A stretch of DNA of 64,000 nt from Haemaphysalis longicornis. Lineage: Eukaryota > Arthropoda > Arachnida > Ixodida > Ixodidae. The notes under the pieces were generated by a model that saw only the letters and a list, made by a program, of their open reading frames with translations, did no database searches and was not told the DNA's origin. The position numbers and the translations under genes are program-made. This document shows positions 18,831 through 28,479 of the stretch, piece by piece (the stretch's first letter is position 1; each line of letters starts with the position of its first letter). The stretch is from assembly GCA_013339765.2 (NCBI GenBank), contig CM023457.1, positions 80,534,192 to 80,598,191 on the forward strand, in the 5' to 3' direction.

Positions 18831-20758
18831 ATTTATTTCATCCGTTGTGATTGCGGTCACTCCGGGCCAGTAAGGGGTGTCCTCAGTCCAGGGCTGCCTG
18901 GCTGTAGCTGGCCTTCCGTGCCCTGTTCACTAGCCGAAGCTGGGAGCAGGGGTCGGAGCTGGTCAGCGTCGCCGCCCACTGTGAAGGGGTAGGTTTGGGA
19001 TTGGAAGGGAGGTCTGGGGTACCAGGGCATGCCCATACTATGTGGTATAGAGTTCCTGATGTGGGGCGGAAGATGCATTGAGGGGAGTACTGGGTGGGGA
19101 ACATTTCGTGCCAGAGCAAGTTGCGGGGTCACGTGTTAGTTTGGAGCTGGCGACTTCCTCTTTGGTGAGTTGCTTATGTGGGGGAGGAAACTGTTGGCGG
19201 GATGAGTCGGTAATAATGGTCGGCCAGTATGTTGTATGTCAGTAGGGGTTGGGGCGTGTAATGGGTGGGGGTGGTTGGCATAGGGTTGTGGCTGTCCGCA
19301 ATGATCCGGTGTACGGCTCCTCGGGCCGCAGTATGTGACGCTTCATTGCCGACCATGCCTGAATGACTTGGTGCCCAGATTTGAGAATATGGAGGGCTGC
19401 TGGAGAGAGTGCGCCTCGCAGAAAGTTGCGACAAGCTTCTTGTGAATCCGTCAGTATGGTCAGGTAGTCGCTCTGTGTTGTGGTGGCTGCCGTGACTATT
19501 GCTGCTTCCTCAGGCCATGGCGGTGTCCGTGGTGAGGACAGTGGCTGTGGCTACGGTCTGAAGTTTATTATTCACCACTGATATTCGTATTGGCGTTTTT
19601 GGTTACGTAGGGAGAGGCATCTGTGTACAGCACCTCCTTTTGATGTTGATATTGGGCCTGAAGATAGTTGGCGCGGGCCCTTCATCGTCCCAATGTGATA
19701 GGTAGAGTGCATATTGCGAGGAATTGTGGTAACTCGGACGTGTTCCGTATAGACAGGGGAATTCGTATTCTGAATCTGGAGACTGGAGGCGATGAATATC
19801 CAAGGCGCAGCAGCGTTGCGCGTCCAGCATTAGTGAGTTGGAGCCGTTGGAGTTGTGGAGTGCGATGTGCCACACATAACTCTTCCTGGTCTTGTGCAGT
19901 CCAGTTGTAGCTACAGCTTGGCGTTCGATGTGCGCGTAGGAAGTCCGAGGGCCGCCTTGTAGGTTTGTCGGATAAGGATATTTAGCTTACACTGTTCGGC
20001 TGTTTTGAGGGACAGGTAGGGTGTACCGTACGTAACGCGACTTATGAGTAAGGCTTGAATGAGACGGATGAGGTCTGGTTCCTTCAGTCCGATCCGTTTG
20101 TGCGTGATGCGGCGAGTTAACTGGGTTAGCTGAGTCATGGTGCATTGCAGTTGTAGGACTGTATGGGAGCCTGATCCGTCATTTTGGGATGGTCCGAATA
20201 TGCCGTATGTGGGTAACAGTTGGAATAGGAAAGTTTTGAATATGGTGTTTAGGGTCCGGTACTGGAGAGATTACTTTGTCCTTTGTGCGTTGTTGTAGTG
20301 TAAGGAGGGCCGATTTTTCAGGTGCGCATTTGAGATCGCGTTCCTGTAAATATCTGCATGTGAAATCAACAGCTGTTTGAAGGGGCTTTTTGCTGGTCTC
20401 CGATGGATCCTGTGGCTGTCCGTAAAGTTATGTCATCTGCGTACAAAGCATGCGTCAGGTCTGGTATGGTAGGGAGTTGCGTAGATAGACCTTTGATAGC
20501 GATGTTAAAAAGGAGTGGAGAAATGGTAGTTCCCTGTGGGGTACCACGTGGAACAACGGTAAACTCAGGTGAGAGTAGGTGTCCAAGTCCTACTGTTGCC
20601 GTGCGTTCTGTTAGAAACGCTTGAATGTAGTTGTAGGTGTGTGAAAAATCTCTTCGTTTACTGTGTCAGTGGGGCGCTTAAAAAATTCAAGGAAGCTTCT
20701 ACTCACGCGCAGGGCTTGAATGGTGAAGGTGTTGTGGGTGAGCATTGCCGGACATATA
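18831..20758 (-). mobile_element. LINE family 1 copy with RT, RNase H and 3' tail (degraded)
   Basis: Minus-strand reading gives, in order: FLTERTATVGLG; VPRGTPQGTTISPLLFNIAI (about 20553-20500); HALYADDIT with the catalytic YADD (about 20450); CAPEKSALLTLQQRTKDK; IGLKEPDLIRLIQALLISRV; ILTDSQEACRNFLRG; HSGMVGNEASHTAARG (about 19350). Motifs match the 349-1905 copy, including His in place of the last RNase H Asp. Frameshifts split it into many short frames, so it is dead. The 3' tail GATGAAATAAAT was split by composite element copy B. Confidence 0.8.
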
Positions 20759-20772
20759 GTTAAGTTTCAGTA

Positions 20773-21021
20773 TCACTGTTTATATGCGTAGTTGCGGTGC
20801 CAGTAATCGTCGTCATGTGTATCGAAGAGGTCGTTGCCTTCTTCGCGGCGAGTGGTGGATGCAAAGTCACCCTCAGCATTGTAGACTTCCGCCAGCTCTT
20901 CGTTATCGACTCGAGGCGGCGGTGGCGGGATCTGCAAGTCGTCTCGGAAAGGAGTGGCACACTCGTAGCCATGTCTGCCATTATCCATAATGGCGTCTAG
21001 AGAATGCGGCGGCTGTCCCAA
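20773..21021 (-). CDS. Unrecognised short acidic protein frame
   Basis: An 82-codon frame (ATG at 21021, or the internal ATG at 20988 giving 71 codons) ends at a stop 14 bp before the LINE fragment. The protein is acidic with a PPPPP run (IPPPPPRVDNEELAE) and ends EEGNDLFDTHDDDYWHRNY. Codons favour C/G at third positions and look genuinely coding, unlike the neighbours. The upstream DNA is CpG-rich. It may be the N-terminus of the LINE's own ORF1 left after an internal deletion, a truncated host exon, or a retrocopy. No family recognised. Confidence 0.4.
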   Translation of the reverse strand: MGQPPHSLDAIMDNGRHGYECATPFRDDLQIPPPPPRVDNEELAEVYNAEGDFASTTRREEGNDLFDTHDDDYWHRNYAYKQ

Positions 21022-21188
21022 GCAGGGTGTCTTTTAGACGCTGCAGCGCGCGAGAGTTCTTCTACGTTAGCGAGCGCATGCGCACGACGACGCGAGGACG
21101 AACGAACAAGGGGTGTACGCTATGACGTGTGTATCTCGTTCCGAGCAAATGTTGCAACGATTGCGGCGAACGCTGAAGTTCTTTCCCT

Positions 21189-21924
21189 TTTTTAAAGACG
21201 ATAGTCTTTCTTGGGCTACTTAAACCAAGAAATTTTGGTCTGTCTGTATGTCTGTCTGTCTGTCCGTCTGTCTGTCTGTCTGTGACTCGATTCAGCCACC
21301 CGGCCAAAGTAAAATTGATATTGCGTAATAGTGTTATATATACTCACAGCCACATGTAAACGTGTAAGCCCGGTTTATATGTTCATACCTGCCACTTTGT
21401 TGAGCAAGAACGAGACATTACGCAAATATAAGACAGGAAATTAGTACACAAGGGATATTTACAGTGTTCCTTTATTAAAAAATTCATGGATGCTTGGTTT
21501 TTCGATAGCAAATGATATTCTACATCTACTGCAGAAAACCGCCGCTTCATGGCGGCATATGAAAAATCACGCGGCAACAGCAACGAAAGGTTCCACTAGC
21601 TAGGTTCCACGTTCTCCTTGGAACGCACGTGGAGCACGGCCGCGCGGCTCTATAAACCTTCTAGTCGGCCGCCTCCATTCACGCGCGTCTCCGCCGTACT
21701 GCAGCGCTGGCATCGAGGAACCGGGCATGTAGCAGTGGAACGCGGTAAATTCAAATCGCCTTGCGCAAACCTTTAGTGTGCTTACCTTGGAATGAGCGCG
21801 ACGGTACAGGAACAGCATGAGAGATGAGTGGGAAAGCAAAGGGGGGCATTTCCTTGGGAAATGTCTACAAAGACAATCGTCTTTTCACGACATTTGCAAC
21901 GAAAGCAGCATATACGCGGCCAAT
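21189..21924 (+). repeat. Dispersed repeat P, copy 2
   Basis: Starts TTTTTTAAAGACGATAGTC, then TTGGGCTACTTAAACC, a (CTGT)n run at 21238-21283, CGATTCAGCCACCCGGC, AGAACGTGG-type text and ATCGTCTTTT near the end. It is directly joined head-to-tail to copy 3. No coding sequence; overlapping minus-strand frames are by-products. Confidence 0.75.
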
Positions 21925-22679
21925 TTTTTAAAAGACGATAGTCTTTCTTGGGCTACTTAAACCCAGAAATTTTGGTCTGTCTGTCTGTCTGTCTGTGACT
22001 CGATTCAGCCACCCGGCTAAAGTAAAACAATCCCTGCGTAATAGTCTTATATAGTCACAGCTAAATCTACCCGTCTAAGTCCGGTCTAATGTTCATACTT
22101 GTCAACATTGTTGAAGAAGAACAAGACATTACGCAAATTTAAGACAACAAAGTAATACAGAAATGATATTTGCAGTGTTCCTTTGTAAAAAAATCTTACA
22201 TGCTTGATTTTTGCGAAATTAAATACTTCATCAACTGCAGAAAGAAAATTCACTCCGCCGTCGCCTGCTGTCACCCGCACCACCATAGCTTCTGGCATCA
22301 TCTTAAGAAATCCACCGGCAACAGTTACGAAAGGTTCCACTATTATAGAAAGGTTCCACGTTCTGCTTGCAACGCACGTGGAGTAGGGAAACGCGGTTCT
22401 ATAAACGCTATAATAGGGCGCCTCGATTCACGCGCGTCTTCGCCGTACGGCAGCGTTGGCATCGAGACACCCGGCCGGAAACAGTGGAACGCGGTAAATT
22501 TAAAATGATTTAAGCAAACCTTGGGCGTCTTAACCTTGGGAGGAGCGCGACGCAAGAGGAACAATATGAGAGGTGAGCGGGCAAGGGAAGGGCGGCATTT
22601 ATTTGGTAAAAGTTGATAAAGATTATCGTCTTTTGTCGACATTTGCAACGAAAGGAGCAGATACGCGGCGAATTTTTTT
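21925..22679 (+). repeat. Dispersed repeat P, copy 3 (tandem with copy 2)
   Basis: Repeats the landmarks of copy 2 in the same order (AAAGACGATAGTCTTTCTTG, CTGTCTGTCTGTCTG, CGATTCAGCCACCCGGC, AAAGGTTCCAC, ATCGTCTTTT, ACGCGGCGAATTTTTTTG). The two units differ at many positions, so the tandem arrangement is not a very recent duplication. Confidence 0.75.
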
Positions 22680-22689
22680 GCTAAATCCA

Positions 22690-22864
22690 CTGCGCGAGCC
22701 GGGGGCTCGGCAGTCGCCGTGAGGCACGCGCTCACGCGTGCACTCGGCATTTTCTCGCTTCACGAGATTTTTGCGTTTTTTTTTTTTTTGCAAAGGCAGC
22801 TGCGCGTGCCGGAAACATTCCGCGTCGCCGTGAGGCACGCGCTCACGAGCGCTCGGCATTTTCT
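22690..22864. repeat. Imperfect direct repeat (GCCGTGAGGCACGCGCTCAC)
   Basis: GTCGCCGTGAGGCACGCGCT...CTCGGCATTTTC occurs at about 22712-22757 and again at about 22823-22864, separated by a T-rich spacer (T13 near 22777-22789). Confidence 0.7.
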
Positions 22865-23780
22865 TGGCATTTTTTCCTGCAACACCAAACTTACGGCCCA
22901 TATCAACAACTCCTGTGCTAAAAAACACCGCAGACACTTGCGATGCAAACACCTCATCGAGGACGCCAGTGTTGCAATCAACTCATAACCATGCCACGGA
23001 CTTTTCCCGATTGTCGCTCGATCCCAAACACCCCCGAGCTACGCCGGACGTGTAGGACAAGGCGGAGGATTGCGTGTATCGTTACAATCTTAACATTTCC
23101 GGGGCCGACGAAGCGCGCTTGCCGGTCAACGCGCGCAACAGAAACCCAGAAAAACGAGGGGACATTGAAACACCCTTCCACGACGAAGGCTTAACCCCAG
23201 GAGTAATCTGGGGGAGATTGAAGGGGGGCTATCGGACGGAAATTTTCCATTGCCACTGCTCGTTTGGGAGAGGGTGGGCGGCGCAGCGGCTGCCGATGCG
23301 GTCATGCAGACGAGGTAAACATTGGCGGGAGCGGACGTGTCGTTGTCCCGACCGCGAGCGCTGTCTCTTATTGTGAGCGGTGCGTCACGTTTTGGGCCAG
23401 ATAGTGTAGGCACAACAGCAGCCACCAGTGGAGATGTGAGAGGCTGAAAAAACATAAACACGTAGGAAAAGAACGTTTTCTTTTTTTGTTTTTTGCAACC
23501 AGGATAACACTGGAAAAAAGACAGAGCTTCTTCGCGGAGATTTGTTGTGATGCGACTGATCTGTAGAAACGCTTTCTGAAATCAGTGTCTTGACGTGAAA
23601 TCGTGCGCACATTCGCAGAGCGGACGCTCTGCTTGGACTTTTGGGGTGCAGTGTGTAACAATTATATTCTTTTCAGAGTTAACGGAAAAATTCCTCGGGC
23701 ACTTCAGTCTCAAAAGTGATTTGAAGGTCAAAGCCAGCAATTATTGAAGACTTTTCACTGCTGAATCGTGCTCACTGCTG
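22865..23780. other. Unassigned stretch
   Basis: Moderately GC-rich with frames open on both strands, but no recognisable domain and no clean exon boundaries. Confidence 0.35.
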
Positions 23781-23805
23781 AACCGGATGCGGCACGCATC
23801 CGGTT
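23781..23805. repeat. Perfect 11-bp hairpin
   Basis: AACCGGATGCG, loop GCA, then CGCATCCGGTT: every base of the stem pairs. No T-run follows, so it is not terminator-like; it could be a protein-binding palindrome or a foldback remnant. Confidence 0.75.
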
Positions 23806-23825
23806 AGACTTGTGCCGTCCGGGCA

Positions 23826-23907
23826 CGACAGCGGGTTAGCACTGTTGTTGCTGCAACAGGCTGCGGCTCTGGAAACCCGGGTTCCAATCCCATCCGAACC
23901 CATATAA
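23826..23907 (+). other. tRNA-like fragment
   Basis: GGGTTAGCACTGTTG resembles an A-box and CCGGGTTCCAATCCC a B-box, about 50 bases apart, as in a degenerate tRNA or the head of a second SINE family. No cloverleaf with good stems could be drawn, so this is weak. Confidence 0.25.
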
Positions 23908-24400
23908 GTTTCTGTGTGTATTGTATTTACTTATTTTGCATCGGTAGTAATTTGGGTTCATTCTTATAGTCGCCAGCAACTACGGTCACTTTTCGCGTTT
24001 GATGAGACATGCAAGAATTTCACCTTAAGGGGTGTGTCGAGATTTTATAGATCTGTGCGGGACCGTCTTTTTTCAAGGTTTCATATTTTTCTGCAAAAAA
24101 AAAAAAGAACCTGAAGTTTTTTTACGCCCCTCAAAATTTCATAAAAACTTGCATCTCTAGGCACCAGTAGAACGAAAAGTGCGAAGGGAACTCGCCGAGG
24201 AAGGTATTATACGCGAACTTCGTGGGTCTTCGCAACGCCTCGTCAACTACGGGGACCAACAATCGCGGACTGTAACACCATAGGTTCACACAAATATAAA
24301 ATGGTCCCAATAAGTATATCAACGATGGACTTGCGCATAGCACAACCACGGAGCTCGGGTCCCTTTAGCCAATTCTGAAAAAAAAAAAAAAATTGTCTTT
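23908..24400. other. Unassigned stretch, possible retroelement trace
   Basis: At 24160-24250 one plus frame reads APVERKVRRELAEEGIIREL, which loosely recalls the linker before the RT of LTR retrotransposons (EEGIIR). It is too short and broken to assign. A15 run at about 24378-24392. Confidence 0.25.
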
Positions 24401-24404
24401 TACA

Positions 24405-24653
24405 CAGCACGCAGTGGCTCAGTGGCTAAGGCGTTGCGCTGCTGAGCACGAGGTCGCGGGTTCGATTCCCGGCCGCGGCGGCCGCTTTTCTGATGGAGGC
24501 GAAAAGCAAAAACGCCCGTGTGTACGAGATTTCGGCGCACGATAAAGATCCCCAGGTGGTCAAAATTAATCCGGAGCCCTCCACTACGGCGCGCCTCATC
24601 GCCTGCGTTGCGTCGGCGCGTTAAACCGCACCAATCAATCAAATCAATCAACA
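24405..24653 (+). mobile_element. SINE (Ruka-like)
   Basis: The first few bases differ from the family (CACGCAGTGGCTCAG instead of CCGCGGTGGCTCAG), but the remaining tRNA-like head has an intact B-box GGTTCGATTCC; the body GATAAAGATCCCCAGGTGG and tail CAATCAATCAAATCAATCAA are typical. No clear target duplication was found. Confidence 0.85.
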
Positions 24654-24769
24654 ACTGTAGGCGTACCCGTTGTAAAGGAAACAAAAAGATGTCATGTGTT
24701 TATCTGTATCCACATTTTCGTAGCAATTTTTAGAGGCATCTCCTCGCACCTTAAAACATTGCACCACAG

Positions 24770-25330
24770 ATGGTTGATGACATTACTGTTTGTACTATAA
24801 GCAATTATAAGCCATCACAAGCTATTATATATATTATAAGCCCATCGTACATACCATCTCGCAACGATCATCAGTTCAAAGTAGGCGTTCCCAGCGGCCG
24901 CACCAATCTGTATTTAGAATCATTCGTTCCGAAGACTGCAAGCGAGTGGAACCACCTTCCAGCCTCTATTGCCCCTATCACTGATGTCACATTGTTTAAA
25001 AATGCGCTTGATAACCATTTGATGAAAGTTTCCCAATATAACTACATGGTATTTTCTGTTTTTGTTCGGTTATTTTGTGCGTGTAATTCATTGACGTAAC
25101 CATGATGAGTATTCATACTTTTTGTGAATCTGCCGTTGTAACTGCCCTGTATCTTGCTTATTTTTGCCGTCTTGTTATAGTTGATTTCCTTTTCAGACTG
25201 CCATTGCAAGTCTGTATTTCTTATATGCTGCTTTTTTGGTTTCCCCAAACTTTGTACACCCGCTCCTCTCTGTAACGCTTCCGCCCTGAGAGTATATAAA
25301 TAAATAAACAAACAAATGAATAAATAAAAC
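24770..25330 (+). mobile_element. LINE 3' fragment (CR1/L2-like)
   Basis: The frame 24770-25099 contains YIPSRNDHQFKVGVPSGRTN, ESFVPKTASEWNHLPASI and VTLFKNALDNHL. The arrangement R..., F.P+T...WN.LP and F+..L is the conserved C-terminus of CR1/L2/Jockey-type non-LTR elements. The 3' UTR ends at ATATAAATAAATAAACAAAC, a short A-rich repeat tail at 25293-25330. RT is missing. Confidence 0.6.
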
Positions 25331-26497
25331 GATGATTCATGGTTCTAGGAACACTTTCTAACAAAACAATAACCTTTCTTACCTCGGAGTTGCAACATAA
25401 GGCACACTGAGCGGTTTTTTTAAGTCATATTACATCGCGACATTGTACAGCTGCAGACTAAAGTTTTCACCCAAAACACAGTAAGCAGCCTTAAATAATT
25501 TGCATGCGAGGGATTGGTTTGATTAGACGTTTGCCTCGATGTGCGCAAACCGACCTCCCACAAGAGAAGTCATATGAGGACAATGTTGAAGCGAAGTTTT
25601 TCACCGTAATATATAGAGGAAATACTGTTCAGTCTCTTTTGAGCACAGTTCGCGAAAGAGTGATAATTTATGATTGAGTGGCGCTCAACTGATCGAAGAA
25701 GTGGAATGTACAGTCTTTGTCAGAACTTTCCAGGCCAAGCCGAAAGTTTGTAGGCCGCGAAAAATTCGATGTACAAGCCTATGTCCGGAGGCAGGCTGAA
25801 ACGTTTTATGCGGGAAAGCTATAGAAAACAGCTTTATTTCTCACGGTCACGAAATATTTTTCTCACATTTAACGTAAAGCTTATGCTTTGAATTTTTCGT
25901 GGTCGAAAAGGCTTACGATTGACCTAGAAAATCTTGACAAAGGGTATACGGGAAGTTCACGGTGGCTCGTCCGGGCCATGCATGAAGGCAAAGTACAAGT
26001 TCAGTTATCACTGAAAATATCGTTTTGTCACAATAATATAATGGTGCCAATTTTATCGCAAACTTTCACACAAGTAATCTAGACGCTAAGGAAAACAAAT
26101 GAGCAGTAACTACCGACAAGCCACTATCTCGCCAGGATTTAAAACGTCAAATAATCATGTTCGTATGATTTCCGGCCGCTGACGAAAGCCACAGCAAATA
26201 AACCCCACTGTGTCATTGAAGCGGTGCCTCTCGTTCCGTTTGATCCTGTCACTCTAATGATAACGAGCAGTTGGACTACACTTACACTGTATTTTTAGTT
26301 TTCACCTATTGTGTCACTGCTGACGGCGTTTCGCGCGAAATATGAGTTTTTCATTATTTCTGGTATGTTTGTGTTTAAAAAAACCGTCCTTCGGAGCTCG
26401 AATGCAGCTGAGTAAGTTATCGAAGGCTATACCTTTCAAATTAAACAAGGTTGTACATTGTCTTAATGGCGCCTTTAAGGCAATGGTCGAATTGTAC
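25331..26497. other. Unassigned AT-rich stretch
   Basis: No gene, RNA or repeat family recognised across about 1.2 kb. Confidence 0.4.
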
Positions 26498-26960
26498 TAT
26501 GAATGAATGAATGAATGAATGAATGAATTATTTATTTATTGATAACAAGGAAAGGAAAGACTACCATCAGGCGTAGTTTTTCCCACCTAAGGGTGGACAC
26601 AGGAACGCCTGCTGGTGTGGGGGATGTGGGGAATGGGGAACACAGTTGTACAGGAAAGGGAGGAGACAAAAATGGGGAGGATACATATGTACATATATAC
26701 AGGTCTAACAATGACATACATATGTACATATACAATCTAAACGCTAAAACACCAAGGAAAAAAAAAGCACCCCCCCCACACACACACAGAAAAAAAACGG
26801 CCACAGTTCAGTTTAGCTGGGAGAGAAAGCGGAGAGCCGGGAGGAGTCCTGAGGTGTCCAGGCGTTTCACTGAGGTGTTTCACAAAAAGAGCGGCTTGTC
26901 CCCGCTTATCCGTTTGAAAAAGCGCACCCGAATTTAAAAAAATATACATAAAACCCAAGA
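26498..26960 (-). mobile_element. Retroposon 3' region with (TTCA)n tail
   Basis: On the minus strand a UTR-like sequence ends AATAAATAAATAATTCATTC with a (TTCA)n run (plus strand 26499-26527 TGAA repeats). This is how LINE-type elements end. Inside is a direct pair ACATATGTACATATA (26683 and 26718). No coding motif survives. Confidence 0.45.
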
Positions 26961-27004
26961 ACGAATAACCCTGACTGCCCTGACTATGAGTGATACTCGG
27001 TTCC

Positions 27005-27310
27005 CGACGTACACTCTTAGAGGCTTACAAATGATTTACACCCTCAAGGGTGCAACCCACTTACACCGTTAAGGGTGTACACCCTTACAAGTGTTCATTT
27101 ACACCCGTTACATCTTTACACCCTTAAGGGGTAAATTTACACCCTAAGGTGTAAATCACTGTGCATAACACCCTAGCTAACACCCTTACACCTTAGCAAA
27201 ACAACAAAATAAAACACCCTTCAAGGGAGTTGTGTCGTTTACAACACCCTCACACCCTAGCAAAAACAACAAGAATACACCCTTTCAAAGGGTGTTTCAT
27301 CGTTAACTAC
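27005..27310. repeat. Cluster of TTACACCCTTAAGGGTGTAA palindromes
   Basis: About ten copies of ACACCCT or its inverse AGGGTGT, several as perfect palindromes (CACCCTTAAGGGTG-like) or ACACCCTTTCAAAGGGTGT at 27276-27295, within 300 bp. Looks like a clustered short palindromic repeat; not CRISPR because units are unequal and unspaced. Confidence 0.65.
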
Positions 27311-27399
27311 ATAACTTCTGATGGTATTTTTCTTTGTTTTCTGATACGGTGTGGGGTGGTCGTTATATAAACAAAAAGGGTGTAAATCGTTTTACGACG

Positions 27400-27969
27400 T
27401 ACGGTCACTCCGGGCACGATGTGGCGCAGTTGGCCGCGAACACGCCGAACAAGACCCCGCAGGCGGTTCTTGCATCGGCCCTCGCAGCGTGCCCGTGGCC
27501 GCAGAAAGGGCGCCGCAAATACGTAACGCGAAGCACGTACGCATCCCAGATAACGCGCGCGAGGAAAAAGCGAGAGTGACAACGCCGCGCGAAGCGAGGG
27601 GGAAACAGCGCGGAGAAAAACCAAACGCACAGAAAGGTAAAACAAAGCTATTTTCGTGCACACAACACACGCGCCCTCGAGCTGTGCGCGGACGTATGTG
27701 CGAGCGCATATTTAACCGCCACCGCCTTTTTCCCATTCGCGTTTTATTACCGCCGCTCACGTCGGTGCGCATGTCCGAACCGACCGACCAACCAGTCGGC
27801 CAAGAGCATTCGAACAGCGCGTAAAGGCGCATGACTAATGGTACGGCCCGAAGGCGTAGAGTGCGTTGTCGTCTGCGAGCGTCTGCATCCCGCGTCGTTG
27901 CCTGGTGCGAAGAGAAATCGCCTGCTCCGATCTGCTCAAATTTAACCGGGTTACCATTTCATCAGAAAG
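27400..27969 (+). promoter_or_regulatory. CpG-rich promoter-like stretch with possible untranslated first exon
   Basis: CpG density is far above the flanks (CGGTCACTCCGGGCACG, CGCCGAACAAGACC, CCGCCGCTCACGTCGGTGCG). It ends TTTCATCAGAAAG followed by GTGAGTTTTC, a consensus splice donor with the exon's last base at 27969. GCATATTTAACC (about 27708) is a possible TATA-like element. Frames through it (27351-27824) have no known domain, so a noncoding leader exon is the best reading. Confidence 0.35.
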
Positions 27970-28227
27970 GTGAGTTTTCTTGTATTTTTTTCAGAAACGC
28001 CTAGTTTCTTGAAATATTAAGAAAATAGTCTTGCACATTATAGTTTGGTCCATTTGCTACCAAAAGACAACTATGAAGCGGTCCCCAAATGGACGTCCTG
28101 TGCTCAAGACGACTTCAGGATGGTCCCTAGAGTAACTCGGGATGGAGTGAACAGCTTATGCGCTGATTTCATTCAACTCAGCCTTGTGTTAGTTATCGCC
28201 AGTTAGCTGCGGCTCTGAGGTATTTTA

Positions 28228-28465
28228 ACCCGCCGCGGTGGCTCTGTGGCTAAGGCATTGCGCTGCTGAGCACGAGGTCGCGGGTTCGATTCCCGGCCGC
28301 GGCGGCCGCTTTTCTGATAGAGGCCAAAAGAAATATTGCCCCTGTGTACGAAATTTCGGCGCACGTTAAAGATCCCCAGGTGGTCAAAATTAATCCGGAG
28401 CCCTCCACTACGGCGCGCCTCATCGCCTGCCTTGCGTCGGTGCGTTCAACCGTTCAATCAATCAA
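28228..28465 (+). mobile_element. SINE (Ruka-like) with perfect duplication
   Basis: CCGCCGCGGTGGCTCTGTGG head, intact B-box GGTTCGATTCC, body CACGTTAAAGATCCCCAGG and tail TCAATCAATC. The 14-bp repeat TCTGAGGTATTTTA flanks it exactly (28214-28227 and 28466-28479). Almost identical to the copy at 84, so young. Confidence 0.92.
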
Positions 28466-28479
28466 TCTGAGGTATTTTA

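Noticed and set aside
24160..24250. LTR retrotransposon pol fragment
   Set aside because: The EEGIIREL similarity is short and no other pol motif is nearby.
27005..27310. CRISPR array
   Set aside because: Units are short palindromes with irregular spacing and no spacers, in a eukaryotic genome.
27351..27832. Overlapping long ORFs on both strands
   Set aside because: Typical of CpG-rich DNA with few stops; both frames lack domains. Kept only as promoter-like region.
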